Source: Bacillota bacterium (GTDB taxonomy: Bacteria > Bacillota > Clostridia > Acetivibrionales > DSM-1351). From it: a stretch of 58,184 nt of DNA. Below the pieces are notes generated by a model. That model saw only the letters and a program-made list of their open reading frames with translations. It made no database searches and was not told where the DNA came from. The stretch's first letter is position 1, and the number at the start of each line of letters is the position of its first letter. The DNA lies in NCBI GenBank assembly GCA_023412275.1, contig JAEYNY010000201.1, positions 1-58,184 on the forward strand, read 5' to 3'. The position numbers were made by a program, and so were the translations under genes. Below are positions 1 to 7,683 of this stretch, piece after piece.

Positions 1-33
1 TGTTCCTAGATCAATACCAATAAGAAAAGACAA
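1..33 (-). CDS. Xylulokinase-like FGGY kinase, N-terminal 11 codons only (partial)
   Basis: Only the first eleven codons lie in the window. Read leftward from a TTG start they give (M)SFLIGIDLGT, the phosphate-binding N-terminus typical of FGGY sugar kinases such as xylulokinase (family knowledge). A purine-rich ribosome binding site (GGAGAGGGGGA) lies just upstream, and a TTGACA/TATACT promoter with an overlapping palindrome sits before that. A gene for D-xylulose phosphorylation would fit the GH43 and arabinose genes elsewhere in the window. Other actin-fold proteins (ROK, MreB, Hsp70) can start in a similar way, so the exact identity rests on very little sequence. Confidence 0.55.
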   Translation of the reverse strand, partial: MSFLIGIDLGT

Positions 34-54
34 TGTTTAGTCCCCCTCTCCAAA

Positions 55-87
55 GTATACTTTATAATATTATATTATAAAGTATAC
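55..87. promoter_or_regulatory. Perfect 16-bp-arm palindrome, probable operator
   Basis: Arms 55-70 and 72-87 are exact reverse complements around a single central T (arm GTATACTTTATAATAT). The right arm overlaps the -10 box of the promoter at 81-109, the usual place for a repressor site. It has no T-run of the terminator kind and lies in a leader, not after a gene. The regulator is not identified. Confidence 0.6.
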
Positions 88-109
88 CAAGCTATGATAG
101 TTTTGTCAA
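81..109 (-). promoter_or_regulatory. Sigma-A promoter of the xylulokinase-like gene
   Basis: On the minus strand there is a perfect -35 TTGACA (104-109) and a -10 TATACT (81-86) separated by 17 bases. It faces the truncated kinase at the left edge. The palindrome at 55-87 covers the -10 and the expected transcription start. Confidence 0.75.
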
Positions 110-246
110 AATATATTTCGGTTTTACAACTGGTTTTTGTACAAACTTTACAAAGAATCATAATCAAGGTATTCATGTTTATGGTTTGCAAAATTTTTAT
201 TTAAATACATATATCATTATTTTCTTTTTTGGTATTTCTATCTATA

Positions 247-278
247 AAATAAAAAGGGTAGAACAATAAGTTCCACCC
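247..278 (-). terminator. Rho-independent terminator after the 85-aa gene
   Basis: Read leftward, GGGTGGAAC and GTTCTACCC pair with a 5-base loop (256-264 with 270-278, one G-T pair) and are followed by a T-run. It lies about 30 bases past the stop of the gene at 306-563. The rest of 88-305 shows no gene. Confidence 0.75.
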
Positions 279-305
279 CTACTAATATTTAAAATGCATT
301 TAAGT

Positions 306-563
306 TTAATATAATGTTATTTCAAACCTGTCAAATTTAATCTCCTCACCGAAGTGATCACTATTGAAACTGGTTTTTCTATATAATCCAAAATCTGTGG
401 TATTCTTTTTTAGCCAAATCGGAACTTCTATATCAAGTTTTTTACAAACCTGAATAAGACATTCCTCAAGTTGATCCCTGAAATCTGCGGATGTTCCCTG
501 GGGTTCGGCCCATGCTTCATTTATGAGTTTTCCTTGCTTTATTATTCTGCCATAGAGCTTCAA
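306..563 (-). CDS. Hypothetical 85-aa protein
   Basis: I do not recognise a family. The 85-residue product is soluble, without signal peptide or membrane segment, and mixed in charge, with an acidic middle and the C-terminus DRFEITLY. It begins at a TTG codon preceded by GGGGATC, a plausible but not strong ribosome binding site. It ends just before a good terminator, which supports a real short transcript. Its neighbours are an FGGY kinase on one side and cimA on the other, and nothing ties it to either. Confidence 0.6.
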   Translation of the reverse strand: MKLYGRIIKQGKLINEAWAEPQGTSADFRDQLEECLIQVCKKLDIEVPIWLKKNTTDFGLYRKTSFNSDHFGEEIKFDRFEITLY

Positions 564-666
564 TTGTTTTGATCCCCTTATATAATTAGTTTTTCTTTAA
601 TACTATTATACAGTAAATCAAAAAAAATGCAGCCGACAATTATATATATTTGTAAAAATTGTTATT

Positions 667-2238
667 CTAAATATCTGATTTCATTAGTTTATGCTCAACC
701 GAATCCACCAACGCCCTCCAGCTGGCTTCAATTATGTCAGAGGATACTCCCACAGTCGTCCAAACTTCCTGTCCGTCAGTAGTTTCTATGAGAACTCTAA
801 CCTTTGATGCAGTCGCAAAATTAGAATCGAGGACCCTAACCTTGTAGTCAGTAAGCTTCATTTCAGCAATTTTAGGATAAAACCTCTCCAAAGCTTTTCT
901 TAAAGCTTTATCAAGTGCGTTGACAGGTCCGTCTCCTTCTGCTGCAGTTATCTCTGTCTGCTCGCCAACAACTATTTTTATCATGGCAGATGAATTGACA
1001 CTATTTATGCTTGGCTCATTTACTATAACTTTAAATTCTTTCAATTCAAAGAAAGATTTGTACTTACCTAGCATCTTCCTGATAACAAGTTCAAATGAAC
1101 TTTCTGCACCTTCATATTGGTAACCCTCATACTCAAGCTCTTTCAATTTTTCAATTATCTTTTTGGTTTCAGGGGAATCCTTGGTTATAGAGCTGTCTAT
1201 CTTGTTTATGATGTTCATAACCGCACTTCTGCCTGCCACTTCTGACATAAGAATTACTCGCTGATTTCCCACAACCTCCGGATTTATCATTTCATAAGCA
1301 GAAGTGTTCTTATTTACCGCGTCAGCATGCATTCCCGCTTTATGTGCAAATGCACAGTTTCCAACGAAAGGCGCCCTTTCGTCATGTATAATGTTCGCAA
1401 CCTCACTTACAAACCTTGCCGTAGGTGTAAGGTAAGACATATTATCACCGGGTATACACTGATATCCCATTCTAAGCTGAAGGTTAGGGATAATTGTACA
1501 AAGATTGGCATTTCCGCATCTTTCACCGAAGCCGTTAATTGTTCCCTGTATCTGTATAGCTCCTGCCTCTACTGCAGAAATAGACCCTGCTACGGCCATT
1601 CCGTTATCATTATGGCAGTGAATTCCAACTGCACAATCAACCGCTTCCATTACTATCTTTGTGATTCTGGCTATATGGGAAGGCAATCCTCCTCCCTTGG
1701 TATCACAAAGGCATATGGTATCCGCTCCTGCATTACACGCCTTCTTTAGGGTTTCAATAGCATATTCGGGATTTGCATCGTAACCGTCAAAAAAATGTTC
1801 CGCATCGTAAACAACAGTTTTTCCTTTTTCTTTTAAAAATTTGACGGTATCATATATCATATTAAGATTTTCGTCCAAAGTAGTTTTTAATATATCAGTA
1901 ACCTGAAAATCCCAAGCTTTACCAAACACAGCTATGGCTTCGGTACCTGCATGTAGAAGAGATTGTATATTCATATCATCTTCCGCCTTTATATTGGCCC
2001 TTCTGGTTGACCCAAAAGCAATTATTTTGGACGTCCTCAGTTTCAATTTTAATACTCTTTCAAAAAACTCAAGATCTTTGGGGTTTGAACCCGGATTCCC
2101 CGCTTCAATGTAATCAATGCCCAGTTCATCAAGCTTTGAAACAATTTTCAGTTTATCTTCAACTGTAAATGATATTCCAAGCGCCTGAGCCCCATCTCTC
2201 AAAGTTGAATCATACATGATTATTTTGTTATTCTCCAT
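667..2238 (-). CDS. cimA: (R)-citramalate synthase
   Basis: Condenses acetyl-CoA with pyruvate to (R)-citramalate, the first step of the threonine-independent isoleucine route. The 523-residue length and layout fit CimA: a TIM-barrel HMGL-like catalytic domain with DSTLRDGAQ near residue 10 and HCHNDNGMAVA near 205, the GFGERCGNA block after it, and a C-terminal LeuA-type allosteric domain from about residue 400. The LRDGAQ form (rather than LRDGEQ) marks the CimA subgroup against LeuA. ATG start with AAAGGAGAAA. It follows leuA, but a terminator hairpin stands between them. A weak promoter (TTGATA 2287-2292, TTAATT 2264-2269, spacer 17) could serve it separately, or readthrough could. Confidence 0.9.
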   Translation of the reverse strand: MENNKIIMYDSTLRDGAQALGISFTVEDKLKIVSKLDELGIDYIEAGNPGSNPKDLEFFERVLKLKLRTSKIIAFGSTRRANIKAEDDMNIQSLLHAGTEAIAVFGKAWDFQVTDILKTTLDENLNMIYDTVKFLKEKGKTVVYDAEHFFDGYDANPEYAIETLKKACNAGADTICLCDTKGGGLPSHIARITKIVMEAVDCAVGIHCHNDNGMAVAGSISAVEAGAIQIQGTINGFGERCGNANLCTIIPNLQLRMGYQCIPGDNMSYLTPTARFVSEVANIIHDERAPFVGNCAFAHKAGMHADAVNKNTSAYEMINPEVVGNQRVILMSEVAGRSAVMNIINKIDSSITKDSPETKKIIEKLKELEYEGYQYEGAESSFELVIRKMLGKYKSFFELKEFKVIVNEPSINSVNSSAMIKIVVGEQTEITAAEGDGPVNALDKALRKALERFYPKIAEMKLTDYKVRVLDSNFATASKVRVLIETTDGQEVWTTVGVSSDIIEASWRALVDSVEHKLMKSDI

Positions 2239-2301
2239 ATAATTTCTCCTTTCTTATAAAATAAATTAACCTGTCATCCTCGGGAATATCAAAGCCAAAA
2301 A

Positions 2302-2330
2302 AGCAGCCCTTAAAGGGGCTGCTTTTTTTA
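2302..2330. terminator. Hairpin terminator between leuA and cimA
   Basis: AGCAGCCC (2302-2309) pairs with GGGCTGCT (2316-2323). An A-run lies on the left and a T-run on the right, so it could work in both directions. It follows the leuA stop directly and lies ahead of cimA, so it may end or thin out the ilv-leu transcript. Confidence 0.8.
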
Positions 2331-2341
2331 TCAAGCTCCCC

Positions 2342-3868
2342 TTACTGGCTAATTATGCTCTCTCCAATTTCGCTTATTGATCTGTTTATTGCATTCAGGT
2401 ATGCCTTAACACTGGCCTCAATGATGTCGGTACTGACACCTTTCCCCATAAATACGCTGTTATTATTCGATATTTTTACGGTTACCTCACCAAGAGCATC
2501 CTTACCTTCCGTAACCGCCTTTATACTATAATGAACTAACTCCGCATTAACCCCCGTAGCGCGTTCTATTGCGTTGAACGCTGCATCTACAGGGCCATCT
2601 CCCGTTGCAGCTTCGGTTATTATGTCCTCATCTTTTTTAATACTCACTGTTGAGGTTGATATCATTTTATTTCCGCTGTTTATCTGAAAACTGTCTATTA
2701 CGAAGATTTCAGGAACAGCAATATTTTCATCTACCAGTGCTTCAATATCCTTGTCAGTGACTACCTTTTTCTTGTCAGCCAGATCTTTGAATTTTGTAAA
2801 AGCAGTCTTAACTTCTTCATCCGACAGAGAGTATCCCATTTCTCTCAATCTTTCTTCAAAAGCGTGATGTCCTGAAAGCTTGCCCAGAACCATTCTATTC
2901 TGACCCATTCCTACTGATTCGGGAGTCATAATCTCGTAAGTGGTCTTTTCAGAAAGTACACCATGCTGATGTATTCCTGATTCATGTGCAAATGCGTTTG
3001 CTCCCACAATTGCCTTATTGGGTTGTACATTCACACCGGTAAGGCTTGAGACAAGTTTACTTGCCCTATATATCTGGGTTGTATCAATCTTATGTGTTAT
3101 ATCATAGTAATCTTTTCTTGTATTTATACCCATTATTATTTCTTCTATAGCAGCATTCCCGGCTCTTTCACCAAGGCCGTTAATTGTACATTCAACCTGC
3201 ACAGCACCGTTTTCAACAGCTGCCAGTGAATTAGCAACTGCAAGGCCTAAATCATTATGACAGTGAACGCTTATGTCTGCCTTATCAATATTGGGTACAT
3301 TATTTCTTATATTCCTTATAAGTCTTCCGAATTCCTGGGGTGTAGAATATCCTACCGTATCGGGAATATTTACTGTTGTGGCTCCTGCATTGATTACAGC
3401 TTCCACTATACGATACAGAAATTCCTCCCGGGTTCTGCTTGCATCTTCTGCTGAAAATTCAACATTGGAACAGTAGCCTTTGGCATGTTTGACCATAGCT
3501 ACAGCCCTTTCCAACACCTCTTCTTCTGTCATTTTCAACTTGTATTTCATATGGATATCCGAAGTAGCGATAAAGGTGTGTATTCTTGGGCTTTCCGCAT
3601 ACTGAACTGCCTCCCAGGCTCTATCTATATCTTTTTCTACGGCACGACACAGACTTGCTATTGTAACCCCTTTCACATTCCTGGAAAGTGTCATTATTGA
3701 TTCAAAGTCACCGGGGGAGGCAATGGCAAATCCGCCCTCAATAACGTCTACACCTAGCCTCACCAGTTGCTTTGCTATTTCCATTTTCTCCTGGAGATTA
3801 AGGTTAACACCGGGTGTTTGCTCTCCATCCCTTAATGTGGTATCGAATATCTTAATCGTTCTGGCCAT
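2342..3868 (-). CDS. leuA: 2-isopropylmalate synthase
   Basis: Catalyses acetyl-CoA + 2-oxoisovalerate to 2-isopropylmalate, the committed step to leucine. The 508-residue product has the HMGL barrel with DTTLRDGEQTPG at the N-terminus (metal and substrate site), HCHNDLGLAVANSL near residue 200 (metal-binding HxH), NGLGERAGNA, and the C-terminal LeuA dimer / leucine-feedback domain from about 385. ATG start with AGGGGGAATTAAT upstream. It lies 136 bases after ilvC in the same direction, under the Leu T-box leader of ilvB. leuB, leuC and leuD are not in the window. Confidence 0.95.
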   Translation of the reverse strand: MARTIKIFDTTLRDGEQTPGVNLNLQEKMEIAKQLVRLGVDVIEGGFAIASPGDFESIMTLSRNVKGVTIASLCRAVEKDIDRAWEAVQYAESPRIHTFIATSDIHMKYKLKMTEEEVLERAVAMVKHAKGYCSNVEFSAEDASRTREEFLYRIVEAVINAGATTVNIPDTVGYSTPQEFGRLIRNIRNNVPNIDKADISVHCHNDLGLAVANSLAAVENGAVQVECTINGLGERAGNAAIEEIIMGINTRKDYYDITHKIDTTQIYRASKLVSSLTGVNVQPNKAIVGANAFAHESGIHQHGVLSEKTTYEIMTPESVGMGQNRMVLGKLSGHHAFEERLREMGYSLSDEEVKTAFTKFKDLADKKKVVTDKDIEALVDENIAVPEIFVIDSFQINSGNKMISTSTVSIKKDEDIITEAATGDGPVDAAFNAIERATGVNAELVHYSIKAVTEGKDALGEVTVKISNNNSVFMGKGVSTDIIEASVKAYLNAINRSISEIGESIISQ

Positions 3869-4004
3869 ATTAATTCCCCCTTACATTCTCATATTCATAA
3901 ATGTCTAAAATAAATAAATTACTTTTTGAGAATATTTGTTTTGGTGGATTAGAATTGCTTATAGTTAAACTAACCCACCTAACATATTCTTTATATATAT
4001 TTTT

Positions 4005-5000
4005 TTATTTCTTTAACCAGCTCATCATTTTTCTAAGCTCTGATCCTACTGTCTCCAACTGGTGTTCAGTTTCATTTCTTCTCATTGATATAAAGTTTGC
4101 TCTTCCGGCTGCTTTGTTTTCCATTATCCAGTTGGCAGCGAACTTACCGTCCTGAATTTCTTTAAGTACTTTTTTCATTTCTTTTCTTGTTTCATCTGTG
4201 ATTATTCTCTTTCCTGTAACATAATCACCGTATTCTGCAGTGTCGCTTATTGAATATCTCATCTCACCGAAACCACCCTGATTGATAAGGTCTACAATCA
4301 GCTTCATTTCGTGTATACACTCAAAGTAAGCTATTTCAGGCTGATAGCCTGCTGCAACCAATGTTTCAAAACCGGCCTTCATTAATTCTGTTACACCACC
4401 GCAAAGTACAGCCTGCTCACCGAACAAGTCTGTTTCTGTCTCTTCCCTGAAGGTTGTTTCAAGTATTCCTGCTCTACCTGCTCCAATACCTGAGGCATAT
4501 GCCAAAGCGTATTCCTTTGCTTTCCCTGAAGCATCCTTTTCAACTGCAATCAGTGCAGGAACACCTCTTCCTTCCTTGTACTGACTTCTTACAGTGTGGC
4601 CTGGGCCCTTTGGTGCAACCATGATTACATCAACATCAACCGGAGCAACTATCTGCTTGAAATTTATATTGAAGCCGTGTGCAAACATAAGAATGTTGCC
4701 TGCTTCAAGGTTAGGTGCTATACACTCTTCATACATTGCTGCCTGTTTTTCGTCAGGAATGAGTATCATAATGATTTCAGCCATTTTCGCTGCCTCTGCG
4801 GTATCATAAACCTTAAGACCGTCAGCCTCAACCTGCTTTCTTCTTGCAGATGTAGGAGTAAGTCCTACTATTACATTAACTCCACTGTCCTTTAGGTTTT
4901 GTGCATGTGCATGCCCCTGACTTCCGTATCCTATAACCGCTACTGTTTTTCCCTCCAGTAGTTTCAAATTGCAGTCACTGTCATAATACATTTTTGCCAT
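4005..5000 (-). CDS. ilvC: Ketol-acid reductoisomerase (NADP+), class I
   Basis: Isomerises and reduces acetolactate or acetohydroxybutyrate to the dihydroxy acids of valine, leucine and isoleucine synthesis. The 331-residue length is that of the short class I enzyme. The Rossmann motif VIGYGSQGHAHAQN starts near residue 20, followed by the Arg-Arg-Lys stretch (ARRKQ) expected in a cofactor-phosphate loop. The knotted C-terminal domain carries the metal ligands in DLFGEQAVLCGG and FECIHEMK. ATG start with GGGAGG. It lies between ilvN and leuA in the operon. Confidence 0.96.
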   Translation of the reverse strand: MAKMYYDSDCNLKLLEGKTVAVIGYGSQGHAHAQNLKDSGVNVIVGLTPTSARRKQVEADGLKVYDTAEAAKMAEIIMILIPDEKQAAMYEECIAPNLEAGNILMFAHGFNINFKQIVAPVDVDVIMVAPKGPGHTVRSQYKEGRGVPALIAVEKDASGKAKEYALAYASGIGAGRAGILETTFREETETDLFGEQAVLCGGVTELMKAGFETLVAAGYQPEIAYFECIHEMKLIVDLINQGGFGEMRYSISDTAEYGDYVTGKRIITDETRKEMKKVLKEIQDGKFAANWIMENKAAGRANFISMRRNETEHQLETVGSELRKMMSWLKK

Positions 5001-5062
5001 ATTCTTAAGCCTCCCATATTTTAATCATTGCAATTCAATAAAATTGCATTGTTTTTAGTTAA

Positions 5063-5575
5063 CTATATTTCTTCCGTACTTCCTGCCTTAATATACTTAT
5101 TGCCTCTTTCAATAGCAATTGTACCCGTTCTTACAATTTCCTTTATACCAAACTGCCTTAGCATATCCTCAAGAGCCCTGACTTTATCTCCTGAACCCGA
5201 TATTTCAACTGTTAATGTATTTTTTGATACATCTACAATTTTTGCTCTGAATATCTCAACTATCTGGACTATTTCTGACCTTGTAGAGGATGTTGCATTA
5301 ACCTTTATCAGAGCGAGTTCACGACTGACGGATTCAGAATTTTCCAAAGCCCTTATCTTAATTATGTCAATTAACTTATTAAGCTGCTTACTTACCTGCT
5401 CAACGGTGTATTCGTCTCCGTCAACTACAATAGTCATTCGTGATACTTCAGGATTCTCTGTTACCCCTACCGCGAGGCTATCAATATTAAACCCCCTTCT
5501 ACTGAATAAACCTGCTACTCTGGACAATACTCCGGAGCGGTTTTCAACCAGTACAGAAAGTGTATGCTTCGCCAT
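5063..5575 (-). CDS. ilvN: Acetolactate synthase, small (regulatory) subunit
   Basis: Regulatory partner of the large subunit just upstream; it gives valine feedback control and raises activity (family knowledge). The 170-residue product has an N-terminal ACT domain (LSVLVENRSGVLSRVAGLFS at residues 5-24) and the usual IlvH/IlvN C-terminal domain. The symbol ilvH is equally used. ATG start with AGGGGGAATAAGAA. Its start lies 18 bases after the ilvB stop, which suggests coordinated translation. Confidence 0.94.
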   Translation of the reverse strand: MAKHTLSVLVENRSGVLSRVAGLFSRRGFNIDSLAVGVTENPEVSRMTIVVDGDEYTVEQVSKQLNKLIDIIKIRALENSESVSRELALIKVNATSSTRSEIVQIVEIFRAKIVDVSKNTLTVEISGSGDKVRALEDMLRQFGIKEIVRTGTIAIERGNKYIKAGSTEEI

Positions 5576-5593
5576 TTCTTATTCCCCCTCTGC

Positions 5594-7216
5594 CTAAACC
5601 GTTTCTTCTTCAGGATCAATACTACATTCCAACAGATATACACTATCATCAGCAAGGAATCTGTCCAATGCACTGTCTATCTGTGAATTACAGGATATTC
5701 TTTCAGCTTTGAATCCATAAGCTTCCGCTATTTTAACGAAATCAGGATTGTCATCAAGGAATACCTGTGAATATCTCTTTTTATATTTGTTCTTCTGCAT
5801 TTCACGAACCATACCAAGCCTGTTGTTATTGAGTATAAGGATTTTTACTCCCAGCTTGCTTTGCTTTATGGTACCCATCTCCGGCATTGACATCTGAAAA
5901 CTTCCGTCACCGCCTATAACAACCACCGTACTGTCAGGTTTGCCTATCTTGGTTCCGATTCCCGCCGGAAGACCATAACCCATTGTTCCCAATCCCCCTG
6001 AGGTAATAAAAGAACCCGGTTTTCTTGCTATAAAATTATTTGCAGCCCATATCTGATTCTGTCCGACTTCCGTAACTACTATTGCTTCATCATTAAGTCT
6101 TTTTGAAAGCTCAGCTATAAGCTTCTTGGGGTTTACATAGTCGCTTTTCTCTGTTAATCCGACTTTGTTCTTTTTAACAGCCTGTTGCAGGCTTTCAAGC
6201 CATTGTGAAGTATTGCAGTTTTGAATAGCCTTATACAAGTCCTCAAGAACCAACCCGGCATCTCCTACCACTGGTATCGTAGTACTTACATTTTTGCCTA
6301 TTTCAGCAGGATCAATGTCAATATGAATTATTCCAGCCTTTTCAGCTATCTTACCTGCAGTTCCCAAAGCGCGATCTCCCACTCTAGCCCCGATTATTAT
6401 GAGTAGGTCAGTGTTATGCACCGCATAGTTGGCTGCATATACTCCATGGGAACCTAACATTCCTAAATTCAAAGGATGGCCTACCGGGATTGAACCAATT
6501 CCCATTAACGTTGTCACTATGGGTATTTGAAACTTCTCTGCAAGCCTTGTCATTATGTCCGAAGCCTTTGCAGAGATAACTCCGCCTCCTGCACATATCA
6601 CCGGCCTTTGCGAGCCGGAAACCGCCTCAGCAATCTTTTTTATCTGCTGAGGATGACCTTTGTAATTTGGCTTATATCCCTTAATATCTACTTCATCAGG
6701 ATATCTGAAATCTAGTGTATCTGTCTGTATGTCCACAGGTACATCTATCAGTACCGGGCCAGGCCGACCGGTAGATGCAATATGGAAGGCTTCTTTTACT
6801 ATTCTGGGTAAGTCCTTAACGTTTTTCACCAAGTAGTTATGCTTGCAAAAAGGTTCTGTAGCACCTGTAATGTCTGCCTCTTGAAACACATCCCTGCCTA
6901 TCAGATCAAGTGATACCTGCCCTGTAATAGCTACCATTGGAATTGAATCCGAATATGCAGTTGCAATACCTGTTATAAGGTTTGTTGCACCGGGCCCCGA
7001 GGTAGCCACACACACTCCTGTTTTTCCGGTAACCCTTGAATATCCGCTGGCGGCATGTGCTGCTCCCTGCTCGTTTCTTGTAAGTATGTGATTGATACCT
7101 GAATCCAGCAGTGCATCATAAAATGGACAGATTGCCGCACCGGGATATCCGAAAATTGTAGTTACGTTTTCCAACTCAAGTGCCTTTACCAATGCCTGAG
7201 CTCCTGTTATTTTCAA
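5594..7216 (-). CDS. ilvB: Acetolactate synthase, large (catalytic) subunit
   Basis: TPP- and FAD-dependent enzyme joining two pyruvates, or pyruvate and 2-oxobutyrate. The Glu of the TPP ylide site is in TRNEQGAAHAA, SGPGATNLITG follows, and the C-terminal TPP-Mg motif runs from GGDGSFQMS to NNNRLGMV. The open frame reaches back to a TTG at 7222, but GGAGG almost touches that codon. The next TTG (7216, product starting MKITGAQALVKAL) has a normal 7-base spacing, so I place the start there, giving 540 residues. First gene of the operon, about 40 bases after the T-box terminator. The start choice is fairly firm and the function very firm. Confidence 0.95.
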   Translation of the reverse strand: MKITGAQALVKALELENVTTIFGYPGAAICPFYDALLDSGINHILTRNEQGAAHAASGYSRVTGKTGVCVATSGPGATNLITGIATAYSDSIPMVAITGQVSLDLIGRDVFQEADITGATEPFCKHNYLVKNVKDLPRIVKEAFHIASTGRPGPVLIDVPVDIQTDTLDFRYPDEVDIKGYKPNYKGHPQQIKKIAEAVSGSQRPVICAGGGVISAKASDIMTRLAEKFQIPIVTTLMGIGSIPVGHPLNLGMLGSHGVYAANYAVHNTDLLIIIGARVGDRALGTAGKIAEKAGIIHIDIDPAEIGKNVSTTIPVVGDAGLVLEDLYKAIQNCNTSQWLESLQQAVKKNKVGLTEKSDYVNPKKLIAELSKRLNDEAIVVTEVGQNQIWAANNFIARKPGSFITSGGLGTMGYGLPAGIGTKIGKPDSTVVVIGGDGSFQMSMPEMGTIKQSKLGVKILILNNNRLGMVREMQKNKYKKRYSQVFLDDNPDFVKIAEAYGFKAERISCNSQIDSALDRFLADDSVYLLECSIDPEEETV

Positions 7217-7256
7217 TGGCAATCCTCCTTTTTTACTCTCCAGATAGTTATAAAAA

Positions 7257-7575
7257 ACCCCTCATCTCTGCTATTACGCAGGGACGAGGGGATAATTCCG
7301 CCGTGGTACCACCCTGATTTAATGCAGTTAATCAACTGCATCCTCAGTGAGCAACCGGACGCGTGTCCGTGCTCCATAGCTATATCGTTGCCACCGCCGA
7401 TACTTAATCAAGCTGAATCTTTGGGTATCGGGCCTCCGGAACGAGTTATACATGTATTTATTGTACCGTCTTCCACCAACCGCCGGCTCTCTTTAACAAA
7501 TCAATACATCTTATTTTCCATCATAAGCTATATTATGATAATTAATTCTTACAAAAGTTGTAAGTCTTGGTTTAG
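7257..7575 (-). promoter_or_regulatory. T-box leader (Leu, CUC specifier) of the ilv-leu operon
   Basis: Read leftward, the leader carries the conserved T-box AGGGTGGTACCACGG (7301-7315), which pairs with the uncharged tRNA acceptor end. A strong terminator follows (7258-7291: CCCCTC...GAGGGG, then T-run). The upstream Stem I region holds AAAGAGAG and GGTTGG-type conserved blocks. The likely specifier is CTC at 7445-7443, within AACTCG; the leuS leader has the same AACTCG context, so both leaders should read tRNA-Leu(GAG). The T-box call is firm; the specifier was placed by eye. Confidence 0.9.
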
Positions 7576-7580
7576 AAATA

Positions 7581-7609
7581 ATTATAGCACCATATTCATA
7601 GAGCGTCAA
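7581..7609 (-). promoter_or_regulatory. Promoter of the ilv-leu operon
   Basis: Minus-strand TTGACG (7604-7609) and a perfect TATAAT (7581-7586) are separated by 17 bases. It lies just upstream of the T-box leader, giving an untranslated leader of about 360 bases. Confidence 0.85.
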
Positions 7610-7683
7610 TAATAGGCATTTAACGTTTTCTGACCAGTTTAGCTTGAGTTTTTAATGTTTTATGTCGTTAGATAAATCGTGGC

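Noticed and set aside
1327..1749. 140-codon plus-strand frame inside cimA
   Set aside because: Lies wholly opposite a gene with clear family motifs, is Cys- and Arg-rich without any motif, and has no convincing ribosome binding site.
5028..5597. 189-codon plus-strand frame opposite ilvN
   Set aside because: It mirrors ilvN almost exactly. The Ser/Thr/Leu-rich product is typical of an antisense shadow, and ilvN has full ACT-domain motifs.
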